A stretch of DNA of 64,000 nt from Flavobacteriaceae bacterium (GTDB taxonomy: Bacteria > Bacteroidota > Bacteroidia > Flavobacteriales > Flavobacteriaceae). Within the stretch, counting starts at the first letter, position 1; every line of letters starts with the position of its first letter. Shown in pieces: positions 51,410 through 59,799 of the stretch. The notes beneath the pieces were generated by a model. That model made no database searches. It saw nothing but the letters and a program-made list of their open reading frames with translations, and was not told the origin of the DNA. The position numbers and the translations under genes are program-made. The stretch spans positions 62,001-126,000 of the forward strand of contig JAGYKX010000005.1 in NCBI GenBank assembly GCA_018401115.1. Reading direction: 5' to 3'.

Positions 51410-52374
51410 TATACCAGTCCTTCTTGAATTAAGTTATGTAAATGAACAATTCCCACATAATTATTTTCATGAACTGCTAATAATTGTGTAATGTGGTTTT
51501 CTTGCATGATTTTTAGTGCCTCTACCGCCATAGCGTCTTGAGAAATAGTTTTAGGAGTATGACTCATGATGTCTTTTGCAGTGAGCGCAGCAATATTATC
51601 GTGCTTGTTAAGCATTCTTCTGATATCTCCATCTGTAACAATACCCACAATCTTGCTCTCATCTAATACAGCTACAGCACCAAGAAGTTTCTCGGATATT
51701 TCCACAATGACCTCCTTTACTTTAGTGTTTGGAGCAACCAAAGGAGTGGCATTATTTTTGACCAGATCAGACACCCTTAAATATAATTTTTTTCCCAATG
51801 CTCCTCCAGGGTGGTATTGGGCGAAATCTTTGGAACCAAAATCTTTGAGTTCTAAAAGGCATATGGAAAGGGCGTCTCCCATGACCAGCTGCGCAGTAGT
51901 ACTGGTTGTAGGTGCTAAGTTATTTGGGCAAGCTTCTTTAGCTACATAGGTATTTAGCACATAATCTGCTTGTTGAGCTAAAAATGAATCTGGATTTCCA
52001 GTAATAGCTATTAAGGGGTTTTGCCCTCGCTTTATCAGTGGAACCAAAACTTTAATTTCAGGAGTATTCCCACTTTTTGAAATACATATTACAGTGTCTC
52101 CATTTTGGATGGTACCTAAGTCTCCATGAATGGCGTCTGCAGCGTGCATAAAAATAGCAGGTGTTCCAGTTGAATTCATTGTAGCGACTATTTTATTGGC
52201 TATAATGGCACTTTTTCCAATACCCGTTATTACCACTCGTCCAGTAGATTGTAGTATAGTTTCAACGGCCTTTTCAAAAGCTTCATTTAAAAGAGGTATA
52301 ATGGCGTCTAATGCATCCCTTTCAATTTGAAAAGTTCTTATGGCGCTCTCTAAAATTTTTGGGATAGGGTTCAA
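51409..52374 (-). CDS. kdsD: D-arabinose-5-phosphate isomerase (KpsF/GutQ type)
   Basis: Converts ribulose-5-phosphate to arabinose-5-phosphate, first step of KDO synthesis for LPS. 321 aa. SIS domain: RVVITGIGKSAIIANKIVATMNS, FMHAADAIHGDLG, ISKSGNTPEIKVLVPLIKRG. Two CBS domains fill residues ~205-321. The start is TTG (52374): the conserved helix KILESAIRTFQIERDALDAI begins a few residues after it and no ATG fits. First gene of the operon with tatC, CMD and lptB. Confidence 0.94.
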   Translation of the reverse strand: MNPIPKILESAIRTFQIERDALDAIIPLLNEAFEKAVETILQSTGRVVITGIGKSAIIANKIVATMNSTGTPAIFMHAADAIHGDLGTIQNGDTVICISKSGNTPEIKVLVPLIKRGQNPLIAITGNPDSFLAQQADYVLNTYVAKEACPNNLAPTTSTTAQLVMGDALSICLLELKDFGSKDFAQYHPGGALGKKLYLRVSDLVKNNATPLVAPNTKVKEVIVEISEKLLGAVAVLDESKIVGIVTDGDIRRMLNKHDNIAALTAKDIMSHTPKTISQDAMAVEALKIMQENHITQLLAVHENNYVGIVHLHNLIQEGLV

Positions 52375-52439
52375 CTGAAAATTATTTTTTATGGTTCTTT
52401 TGCAAAAAGAATGTATTATATTTAAAAAACAAAATTACA

Positions 52440-52447
52440 CAAAGATA
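52440..52447 (-). promoter_or_regulatory. -7 element of the kdsD operon
   Basis: TATCTTTG on the minus strand, about 62 nt before the TTG start of kdsD. No TTG at -33. Confidence 0.4.
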
Positions 52448-52519
52448 CCTATATGCGGTGTTTTTACTTTAATTATTAAGATAAAAAGACCCACCCCAAA
52501 AAATTGACGGAACAATCTT

Positions 52520-54721
52520 ATGGAAATGAATGATTATGACTTGCGTGCTGCCCTGAAACAATATTTTGGTTTCTCGGAGTTTAAAGGACGTCAAGAAGCC
52601 GTGATTAAGAATGTATTAGCTAAGAAAAATAGTTTTGTGATCATGCCTACTGGTGGGGGTAAATCTATGTGCTATCAATTGCCTGCTTTGCTTCAAAAGG
52701 GGACGGCCATAGTGGTGTCTCCTTTAATTGCATTAATGAAAAATCAGGTTGACGCTATTAGAGGTGTTTCTGCCAACCCAGGAGTGGCCCATGTTTTAAA
52801 CTCCTCGCTAACTAAGACAGAAATAAAGCAAGTAAAAAGCGATCTATCCAATGGAATTACCAAGCTTTTATATGTTGCCCCGGAATCACTGACTAAGGAA
52901 GAAAATGTGGCTTTTTTAAATACATTAACAGTTTCATTTGTTGCAGTAGATGAGGCACATTGTATTTCAGAGTGGGGTCATGATTTTAGGCCTGAATACA
53001 GAAATTTACAAAGGATTATTGATAGGATTGGAGCGGGTATTCCAATCATAGGCCTAACGGCAACAGCAACGCCTAAAGTTCAGGAAGATATTATTAAGAA
53101 TTTGGGTATTACAGATGCAACAGTTTTTAAATCATCCTTTAATAGACCTAATCTTTTTTATGAAGTGCGGCCAAAAACTCAGAACGTAGAGGCAGATATT
53201 ATTCGATTTGTCAAACAACATATGGGTAAATCAGGGATCATTTATTGCCTCAGTAGAAAGAAAGTAGAGGAATTGGCTCAGATTTTACAAGTTAATGGGG
53301 TGAGTGCAGTACCTTATCATGCTGGTTTTGACACTAAAACAAGGTCTAAATTTCAGGACATGTTTCTCATGGAAGAAGTAGATGTTGTAGTGGCTACCAT
53401 TGCTTTTGGGATGGGTATAGATAAGCCAGATGTGAGGTATGTAATTCACCACGATATTCCAAAGAGCATTGAAAGTTATTACCAAGAAACAGGTAGGGCT
53501 GGAAGAGATGGTGGAGAGGGTCATTGTTTGGCTTTTTACTCTTATAAAGATGTAGAGAAGTTAGAAAAATTCATGGCAGGTAAACCGGTTGCTGAACAAG
53601 AAATAGGCAACGCCTTGTTACAAGAAATTGTCGGTTTTGCTGAGACTTCCATTTCTAGAAGAAAATTTATACTGCACTACTTTGGAGAGGATTTTGATGA
53701 GGTTTATGGCGAAGGTGCAGACATGGACGATAATTCAAGAAACCCTAAAGAAAAAGAAGAAGCCGGAGAGCAACTGGTTAAATTGTTAACTGTTGTTCAA
53801 GAAACCAAGGAGAAGTTTAAGTCTAAAGAAATTGTAAAAGTGCTTATAGGTAAGGCCAATGCATTAATCAGTTCTCACAGAACAGATGAGAAGTCTTTTT
53901 TTGGAATTGGTGCTGAAAAGGACAAGGGTTATTGGATGGCATTAATACGCCAATCTTTGGTAGCGGGTTATCTCAAAAAAGAAATTGAACAGTACGGTAT
54001 TCTAAAATTAACTGCGCTTGGAAAGTCTTACCTAGATAGTCCAGTTTCTTTTTTAATGACAAAAGACCATATTTATAATGCCGCGAATGATCAAGCTATT
54101 GTAAGTGCGGCTAAAGCTGCAGCTGGTGTAGCAGATGAAGCCCTTTACAAAATATTAAAGTCACTTACCGTATCTCAATCTAAGAAACTCAATATACCTC
54201 CATATGTAATTTTTCAGGAGCCTTCTCTGCAAGACATGGCATTAAAATACCCATTAAGTCATGGGGAACTTGTCAATATCCATGGTGTAGGAGAGGGTAA
54301 AGCTAAAAAATATGGTGCCCCATTTTTAGAGGCTATTAATCAATACGTTACAGATAACGACATTCATAGACCCCAAGACTTAGTGGTGAAAAGCACTGGT
54401 GCCAATTCTGTTTTAAAACTCTATATCATTCAAAATATTGATAGAAAACTGCCCTTAGATGACATAGCTCAAGCAAAGGGACTCACGACAGAAGATTTAA
54501 TAAAAGAAATGGAGCAAATAGTCTTTTCAGGAACTAAATTAAACCTGGGGTATTGGGTAGATGAAATTTTAGATGAAGACCAACAAGAGGAATTACAGGA
54601 CTATTTTCTACAATCAGATTCAGATGATATTGAAACAGCTAATGAGGCTTTTGATGGTGATTATGAAGAAGAGGAGCTCAGGTTGTACCGCATTAAGTTT
54701 ATTAGCGAGGTTGCTAATTAG
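52520..54721 (+). CDS. recQ: ATP-dependent DNA helicase RecQ
   Basis: 3'-5' helicase for recombination and fork repair. 733 aa, longer than E. coli RecQ (~609). Motif 0 FGFSEFKGRQEAVI, Walker A MPTGGGKSMC, AVDEAHCISEWGHDFRPEY (DEAH), GLTATATPK, and the C-terminal helicase lobe ATIAFGMGIDKPDVR, YYQETGRAGRDGGEG. Zinc-binding RQC cysteines are not obvious: the region after REFILHYFGE-like FILHYFGEDFDEVY lacks the CxxC set. An HRDC domain (EPSLQDMALKYPLSHGELVNI) is present, then an acidic tail. Confidence 0.95.
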   Translation: MEMNDYDLRAALKQYFGFSEFKGRQEAVIKNVLAKKNSFVIMPTGGGKSMCYQLPALLQKGTAIVVSPLIALMKNQVDAIRGVSANPGVAHVLNSSLTKTEIKQVKSDLSNGITKLLYVAPESLTKEENVAFLNTLTVSFVAVDEAHCISEWGHDFRPEYRNLQRIIDRIGAGIPIIGLTATATPKVQEDIIKNLGITDATVFKSSFNRPNLFYEVRPKTQNVEADIIRFVKQHMGKSGIIYCLSRKKVEELAQILQVNGVSAVPYHAGFDTKTRSKFQDMFLMEEVDVVVATIAFGMGIDKPDVRYVIHHDIPKSIESYYQETGRAGRDGGEGHCLAFYSYKDVEKLEKFMAGKPVAEQEIGNALLQEIVGFAETSISRRKFILHYFGEDFDEVYGEGADMDDNSRNPKEKEEAGEQLVKLLTVVQETKEKFKSKEIVKVLIGKANALISSHRTDEKSFFGIGAEKDKGYWMALIRQSLVAGYLKKEIEQYGILKLTALGKSYLDSPVSFLMTKDHIYNAANDQAIVSAAKAAAGVADEALYKILKSLTVSQSKKLNIPPYVIFQEPSLQDMALKYPLSHGELVNIHGVGEGKAKKYGAPFLEAINQYVTDNDIHRPQDLVVKSTGANSVLKLYIIQNIDRKLPLDDIAQAKGLTTEDLIKEMEQIVFSGTKLNLGYWVDEILDEDQQEELQDYFLQSDSDDIETANEAFDGDYEEEELRLYRIKFISEVAN

Positions 54722-54749
54722 TTATTCTAAGATTATATATACCCTTTGT

Positions 54750-54768
54750 GGTAATCGTAGCGATTATC
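54750..54768. terminator. Short hairpin between convergent recQ and LD-carboxypeptidase genes
   Basis: GGTAATCG (54750-54757), loop TAG, CGATTATC (54761-54768) with one wobble pair; it overlaps the stop codon at 54764-54766. No U-tract, so termination is uncertain. Confidence 0.35.
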
Positions 54769-55804
54769 TAACTACAGGCTCGGTCACTGTGATCTCTAAA
54801 TGAGTGGCGTTAAATTCGGATTGTGCTCCTATGGGTAGTGTGCAATTATCTGGGACATGCCCAAATGACAATCCATAGGCTGCGGGTATTTTTAAAGGAC
54901 TTATTCTATTTTCAATGACTTCTCTAAGTGTGAAATTAGCTTGACTCTTTTCGGTGTCACAGCCAGCACAAACCCCAAAGGCAATTCCTGCTGCTGCTTT
55001 AAATGTTTTTGATCCGAGTAACTGAGTGAGCATTCTGTCTATTCGGTAAGGTTTTTCCTCTACATCTTCTATGCAAACAATACAGTCTGTAAAATCTATT
55101 TCATAGGGAGTCCCAATTAGTGCAGTAATTAGTGTTAGACTTCCTCCAATTAATTTCCCCTTGGCAATTCCAGGATAGATGGTGTATCTCTGGTATTCAG
55201 AAATAGATTTATATTGACTTTTTTCTAAATTAATAGGTTTAATAGTGGTTTGCTTAGAAAGGTTCATAAGCAAATCTTGAATGCAGGACTGAGCATATTG
55301 ATTTTCTATGGTGGTACCAACCGGTCCGTGAAATCCGATTAAACCAGTTTTTGAATATATCCCTTGGATTAAGGCAGTCACATCTGAAAAGCCCAACAGT
55401 ATTTTAGGATTATTTTCAATGATTTTATAATCTAATAAATCTAGTATTCGCGTACATCCATAACCACCTCTAGCACATAAAATGGCGTCTACGTTGGGAT
55501 TAGAAAACATTTCCATGACATCTAAGGCCCTTTGTTCATCTGTATTGCTAAAATACCCCTCTTGGCCAATTCTTCCTGTTTGAAATACTTTAAAACCACT
55601 TTGCTCAAGAAAAAAAACCATTTGTGCCATTTTTTCCTGACTCACCGCGAACCCAGGAGCGATTAACCCTATAGTTTGTCCCTTTTCTAAACGCTTTGGA
55701 TATAGGGTTTTCTTGGTAATTTTGGTTGTTTTGGTTGTTTTGGCTAGTAATGTTGTGGCGCTAATTGATAGTAGGCCAGAGAGAAAATGTCTTCTTTTAA
55801 TCAT
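54764..55804 (-). CDS. LD-carboxypeptidase (S66) with Tat signal
   Basis: 346 aa. The N-terminus MIKRRHFLSGLLSISATTLL is a twin-arginine signal (RRHFLSG), so this is probably a TatC substrate. The S66 fold is recognisable: KGQTIGLIAPG, AILCARGGYGCTRILDLLDY (nucleophile Ser replaced region: family GGxG motif, then FSDVTALIQGIYSKTG), IGGSLTLITALIGTPYEIDF and CIEDVEEKPYRIDRML. Such enzymes trim tetrapeptide stems of peptidoglycan (LdcA) or act on peptide antibiotics (MccF). A repeat-like KTTKTTKITKKT follows the signal. 7 nt after the upstream gene. Confidence 0.88.
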   Translation of the reverse strand: MIKRRHFLSGLLSISATTLLAKTTKTTKITKKTLYPKRLEKGQTIGLIAPGFAVSQEKMAQMVFFLEQSGFKVFQTGRIGQEGYFSNTDEQRALDVMEMFSNPNVDAILCARGGYGCTRILDLLDYKIIENNPKILLGFSDVTALIQGIYSKTGLIGFHGPVGTTIENQYAQSCIQDLLMNLSKQTTIKPINLEKSQYKSISEYQRYTIYPGIAKGKLIGGSLTLITALIGTPYEIDFTDCIVCIEDVEEKPYRIDRMLTQLLGSKTFKAAAGIAFGVCAGCDTEKSQANFTLREVIENRISPLKIPAAYGLSFGHVPDNCTLPIGAQSEFNATHLEITVTEPVVR

Positions 55805-55811
55805 AGATGCA

Positions 55812-57134
55812 TTAAGGGTTTACCACGCCTTTTTCTTTGGCTTTTGAAAGTTGCTTTCTTATTTTTTTAATGGCATTTTCTATGGATTTTTCAGGCTCAA
55901 TAATATTGTAATTTCCCCAGAAATCTGGATCTGAAAAACCAACGGCTTCATCTGTAAGGATCATAGAGGTCCTAAGAAGGTCCTTGCGTCTTGGCATTTG
56001 GTCCCTATCTGTATTTTCCCAATCAGTAATAGCCATTTCACAGTTTAAGGTGTAAACGGAATTGAAAAATTTGTCATTCCAATCAATTTTAAATGAGAGT
56101 TCTAAGTTGCTGTATCCGTAATACCATTTATTGTCTTTTTCCCTGTAATCAACCCTATAGGCTACATCGGTGGGCCATACATTGGCATTTTTTGGCTTTT
56201 TCTTCACAAAAAGTTTGGCAGCCTCTTTTGGGTTGGAAAGATCCAGCGAGAAAATGGCCTTAGTGAGTATTTTGCGTTCTACATCTATAAAAAGCTGTCC
56301 TTTAAACAGTGGTTCCACTTCATAAGAGCGCGGTTCAAAATTTACAATATAAACCAATTGGTCGTTCACCCTAGTCGCAGTCCCATAGCTAAATTTGTAG
56401 AGGGTCATATAAGAATCACTAAATAAGTACTCAGGATATTTCATGACGTCTACATACAAGGTGTTGAATGGGCCTCCTTGAAGTTTTAGTGCTAAGGTAT
56501 CTAGTTTGGTGTAATCGGTGCTTTTTCTTGCTTTGTACAATGCAACGTCATCTTTTCGATTAGAGATATAAGGACTTTTATAGATAGATACAACTGCCTC
56601 TGACAAGGAAACATTCTTTCTTCTTTTCTTAATGGTTTCCCTGTAGAAAGCTGTCATTAAAGTTGGACTGTTAAAGTAATTCTCCCCTTTTCTAGCCAAA
56701 GTCTCTTCTACAAGGGTCTTAGCGTCTTTTGGAATGACTAAATCTACTTCGTTTAAAGCAAAAGCTACTGGCTCCAAGGCTAAATTAAAATCATTAGACG
56801 TCCTAAGGTCTAGTTGTTTTGTTAAAGTTTCATAGCCTAAGAAAGACACCTCTACAGCATTTTTTAAAAGACTGTTAGGCACTTTAAGTATAAAATCGCC
56901 TTGAGCATTAGATACCGTACTAGCGTTGGTCCCTTTAATAGTAATAGTAGCAAAAATCAATACTTTTTTAGTTTGAGCATCTAGAATTTTGCCCTTAAAC
57001 TCTGTAAAGTTTTGAGTTTCTTTAGAAGGCCTATTTTGACTCCACACTTCATGTATGGATCCAAACCAAAATGCCAATACCAGAATTGGAACTAACAAAT
57101 AGGATTTTTTTGAGAAGTTGTTTAAATGTTTCAT
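55812..57134 (-). CDS. Exported protein with carboxypeptidase-regulatory-like domain
   Basis: 440 aa with a signal peptide (YLLVPILVLAFWFGSIHEVWSQ). Residues ~45-125 form a CarboxypepD_reg-like beta-sandwich: FKGKILDAQTKKVLIFATITIKG, STVSNAQGDFILKV, VEVSFLGYETLTKQ. The remaining ~300 residues (LNEVDLVIPKDAKTLVEETLAR.., KLQGGPFNTLYVDVMKYPE) resemble the non-barrel part of many Bacteroidota surface proteins, without a beta-barrel. Function unknown; the fold suggests binding. The gene precedes the LD-carboxypeptidase by 7 nt and follows a nested inverted repeat (57142-57221). Confidence 0.75.
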   Translation of the reverse strand: MKHLNNFSKKSYLLVPILVLAFWFGSIHEVWSQNRPSKETQNFTEFKGKILDAQTKKVLIFATITIKGTNASTVSNAQGDFILKVPNSLLKNAVEVSFLGYETLTKQLDLRTSNDFNLALEPVAFALNEVDLVIPKDAKTLVEETLARKGENYFNSPTLMTAFYRETIKKRRKNVSLSEAVVSIYKSPYISNRKDDVALYKARKSTDYTKLDTLALKLQGGPFNTLYVDVMKYPEYLFSDSYMTLYKFSYGTATRVNDQLVYIVNFEPRSYEVEPLFKGQLFIDVERKILTKAIFSLDLSNPKEAAKLFVKKKPKNANVWPTDVAYRVDYREKDNKWYYGYSNLELSFKIDWNDKFFNSVYTLNCEMAITDWENTDRDQMPRRKDLLRTSMILTDEAVGFSDPDFWGNYNIIEPEKSIENAIKKIRKQLSKAKEKGVVNP

Positions 57135-57141
57135 AGTACAT

Positions 57142-57221
57142 CGCAGTTTTTAAAGGCGCTGTATCTTAGGAAGATAGGGCATACCTAAGATACTGATTTA
57201 TCACGACATTTAAAAACTGCG
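57142..57221. repeat. Nested perfect inverted repeats
   Basis: Outer arms CGCAGTTTTTAAA (57142-57154) / TTTAAAAACTGCG (57209-57221), 13 bp; inner arms GTATCTTAGG (57161-57170) / CCTAAGATAC (57184-57193), 10 bp. Both are exact. It fills most of the 103-nt gap between two minus-strand genes and could be a terminator, an RNA processing site, or a repeat family member. Confidence 0.75.
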
Positions 57222-57237
57222 GCACTATTTAATTATT

Positions 57238-59679
57238 TTATTGCACTAGGAATAAGGCATTGGCAAAAAACAGTTTTCCATTTTCCCAAAATCCTCTAAA
57301 TAATGGGTTGTCTACCATATAAATAATACTTCCTCTTCCCTGATTGTCTACACCAAAAACAAGGGTATTTTCCATTTTCTCTAGTGTGTTGCTTCCTGCA
57401 AATCCTGATACTGGTTTTGAATTTTCTAAACTTGCCACAGTTCCAATGTCTAAAGTTTCATAAGCATCTGCGCCTAATTTTAAAGAGAAGTAATCTTTTT
57501 TGTATCCAAAAGCTAAGGGATGGGTTAGATCTAATGTTGTTTTGAAAATGGCTCCTGTAATATAGTTTTTAATACCTTCTCGCGCTCCGTTTGCATGAAT
57601 GCTAAGCTCACTTTCCTTACTTTCAAAATCTTTTTCTTTTAAGGAAAAACCGCCTTGACTGAATAGACTCAATGCACCACCCATAGCAATGATCTTACCG
57701 CCAGCTCTGGTGAATTCTTTTAATGAAGACTTTCGACTGTCGGAGGAAAAAGAACTGTACCGGCCGTCAGGCAAAATAAGGACATCATAATCCCTTAGGT
57801 TTACCCTGTCAAAATAATCTGCATCTATGACCGTAATGGGATAATTTAATTGCTGCTCAAAAAAGTGCCATACTTCTCCGAAATCAAGAGAACTCGTTGG
57901 CCCTCCTTTTAAAACGGCTATTTTCTTGTCCATTACCATAGGTACAGAAGCAGCCCCAAAATCTGCTCCTTTGTCTACAAACCCTGTAGCGCTTGGCGTG
58001 ATTGAGACTTCATGTTTGTTTGCTATATTCCTAAGGATTTCATTAAAGTTCACTAGGTTTCTGTTGTCTCCTCTGGTGATGATTAAACTTCCTTTTGAAA
58101 ATGCATTACCGCCTACAGTGAAATCTTTTTCGCTAAACCTCACTCTAATTCCCGACTGAATAAGGTCTCCTAAAAAACGTGCATTGTCCATGGTTTCCCA
58201 TGGCGCTATAAAAGCATATGAACTTTCAGACAAAGGCTTGTTGTCAATATCTTTGTGCGTAAATGGTTGGTCTATTGTAACGGTATTTTTTGTAGCCACA
58301 GTTTCCAGTCCGTAGGCATATGGAAGGGACCAGGCAGTAATGTCGTAGGTGAGTGAATCCGATAATTTAGCAGCAGGTTCAAAAAGTACTTGAACCAAAG
58401 TACCTTTAAGTTGATTTCCTGGAATAACCATATGATTAGATTTAATGGCCATTGATTGGTCTTTCCCAGATTCGTAATGGAAACCTTTGGCCTGGGCAGC
58501 ATTTGTTTTTCCGTAACTAATTTGATGCTGGTCTAATAATTTTGCTAGCGCATTTAGATGCCCTTCTTTACCTTGCAATACATATGATTTGTAGGAGTAC
58601 TTTTTGTCTTTAAAGAAAGACTTAAATGCACTATTTAACTTTGTGATATTTCTCGCGGCTACCTCCACTGTAGAAAGTCCTGTGGTGTGGTGGTGAGCAA
58701 TTCTGTCTTTTAAAGTTAAGGTGTCTCCAATGCTTGTTTTAATTCCTAATCCTGCCCTTCCACTACCACCTTGTTCATAGGTCATTCCAACGCCTCCGTT
58801 GTAGGTAGGATAGGTGTCTCCATAGCTAGGGTATAGTAAATCAAAGCGCTCTTTGGTGAAATAAAACCATCCATTTGCGTCAAAGTATTTGGCGTGATTT
58901 TTTCCTATCTCAGTTTGAAAATCTCTTTGAAAATCAGTGATTACTTCGTGAAATGGCTCTGCAGCTGGGGCAAAATAATATGGAGAATCTACGCCTTGCT
59001 CGTGAAAATCAACATGTACGTGTGGCATCCATTGATTAAATACTTTAAGCCTTTGTTGGCTTTCTACCTGTGTGAGCCATGCCCAATCCCTATTGAGGTC
59101 AAACATATAGTGATTGGCCCTTCCTGAAAGCCAGCCTTCATGGTGCTCTGCACTATTTGGGTCTAGTTGGTTTGGGGTATTTTTATTTTCGTTGTACCAA
59201 TTCACATAACGGTCTCTTCCATCTGGATTAATACATGGATCTATAATGACTACAGTATTTTCTAAATAGCTTTTTTTTTCTGTGAGTAGTTCGTAAATAG
59301 TCTGCATTGAGGCTTCTGTACTCACACTTTCATTTCCGTGAACATTGTAAGACAACCACACTATCGCTTTGTCTGGATTACTTGTTCCTTTTGCGTTGTC
59401 TAAATGTGCCTTTCTTATCGCTTCTAGGTTTTTAATATTTTCTGCCGTAGAGATTATTGCGGTTACCAAAGGTCTTCTCTCATTGGTATAGCCATATGTG
59501 TCTAATTTAACATGATTTTTAAGGGTATTCGAGACATATTTATAGTAATCCATTACTTGATGGTGTCTGGAAAATTGCGTCCCTAATTCATATCCTAAAA
59601 ATTCAGATGGAGACATGATATCTTGGCCAACACCTATTAAAGTCCATAAAAAAGCGAATAATGTAAAGGTTTTTTTCAT
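57238..59679 (-). CDS. Secreted M14-family zinc carboxypeptidase
   Basis: 813 aa with a signal peptide (MKKTFTLFAFLWTLIGVGQ). M14 catalytic domain spans ~20-340: zinc ligands in LSYNVHGNESVSTEASM (H114, E117) and DFHEQG (H226); NPDGRDRYVNWYNENK and YMFDLNRDWAW line the pocket; GMTYEQGGSGRAG carries the catalytic Glu. The C-terminal ~450 residues contain a ThuA/GATase-like fold (IAVLKGGPTSSLDFG, YDVLILPDGRYSSF, GKIIAMGGALSLFS). It likely trims peptides outside the cell. -7 box TAGATTTG is 22 nt upstream; starts the operon. Confidence 0.9.
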   Translation of the reverse strand: MKKTFTLFAFLWTLIGVGQDIMSPSEFLGYELGTQFSRHHQVMDYYKYVSNTLKNHVKLDTYGYTNERRPLVTAIISTAENIKNLEAIRKAHLDNAKGTSNPDKAIVWLSYNVHGNESVSTEASMQTIYELLTEKKSYLENTVVIIDPCINPDGRDRYVNWYNENKNTPNQLDPNSAEHHEGWLSGRANHYMFDLNRDWAWLTQVESQQRLKVFNQWMPHVHVDFHEQGVDSPYYFAPAAEPFHEVITDFQRDFQTEIGKNHAKYFDANGWFYFTKERFDLLYPSYGDTYPTYNGGVGMTYEQGGSGRAGLGIKTSIGDTLTLKDRIAHHHTTGLSTVEVAARNITKLNSAFKSFFKDKKYSYKSYVLQGKEGHLNALAKLLDQHQISYGKTNAAQAKGFHYESGKDQSMAIKSNHMVIPGNQLKGTLVQVLFEPAAKLSDSLTYDITAWSLPYAYGLETVATKNTVTIDQPFTHKDIDNKPLSESSYAFIAPWETMDNARFLGDLIQSGIRVRFSEKDFTVGGNAFSKGSLIITRGDNRNLVNFNEILRNIANKHEVSITPSATGFVDKGADFGAASVPMVMDKKIAVLKGGPTSSLDFGEVWHFFEQQLNYPITVIDADYFDRVNLRDYDVLILPDGRYSSFSSDSRKSSLKEFTRAGGKIIAMGGALSLFSQGGFSLKEKDFESKESELSIHANGAREGIKNYITGAIFKTTLDLTHPLAFGYKKDYFSLKLGADAYETLDIGTVASLENSKPVSGFAGSNTLEKMENTLVFGVDNQGRGSIIYMVDNPLFRGFWENGKLFFANALFLVQ

Positions 59680-59701
59680 CTGGTTTTTGATTTAAGCTTT
59701 C

Positions 59702-59709
59702 CAAATCTA
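59702..59709 (-). promoter_or_regulatory. -7 element of the M14 peptidase operon
   Basis: TAGATTTG on the minus strand, 22 nt before the ATG; no TTG at -33. Confidence 0.45.
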
Positions 59710-59799
59710 CACAATATTTGCAGGCTGTTGTACATCTTTTATGAATTTTATAGATAGTTCATTGGAGTGTTTTATCTTTACCCTATTAATTATTGCTTT

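Noticed and set aside
55700-55760. Short repeat encoding KTTKTTKITKKT
   Set aside because: A two-to-three unit tandem repeat inside the coding region after a signal peptide; too short to call a repeat element and likely a flexible spacer.
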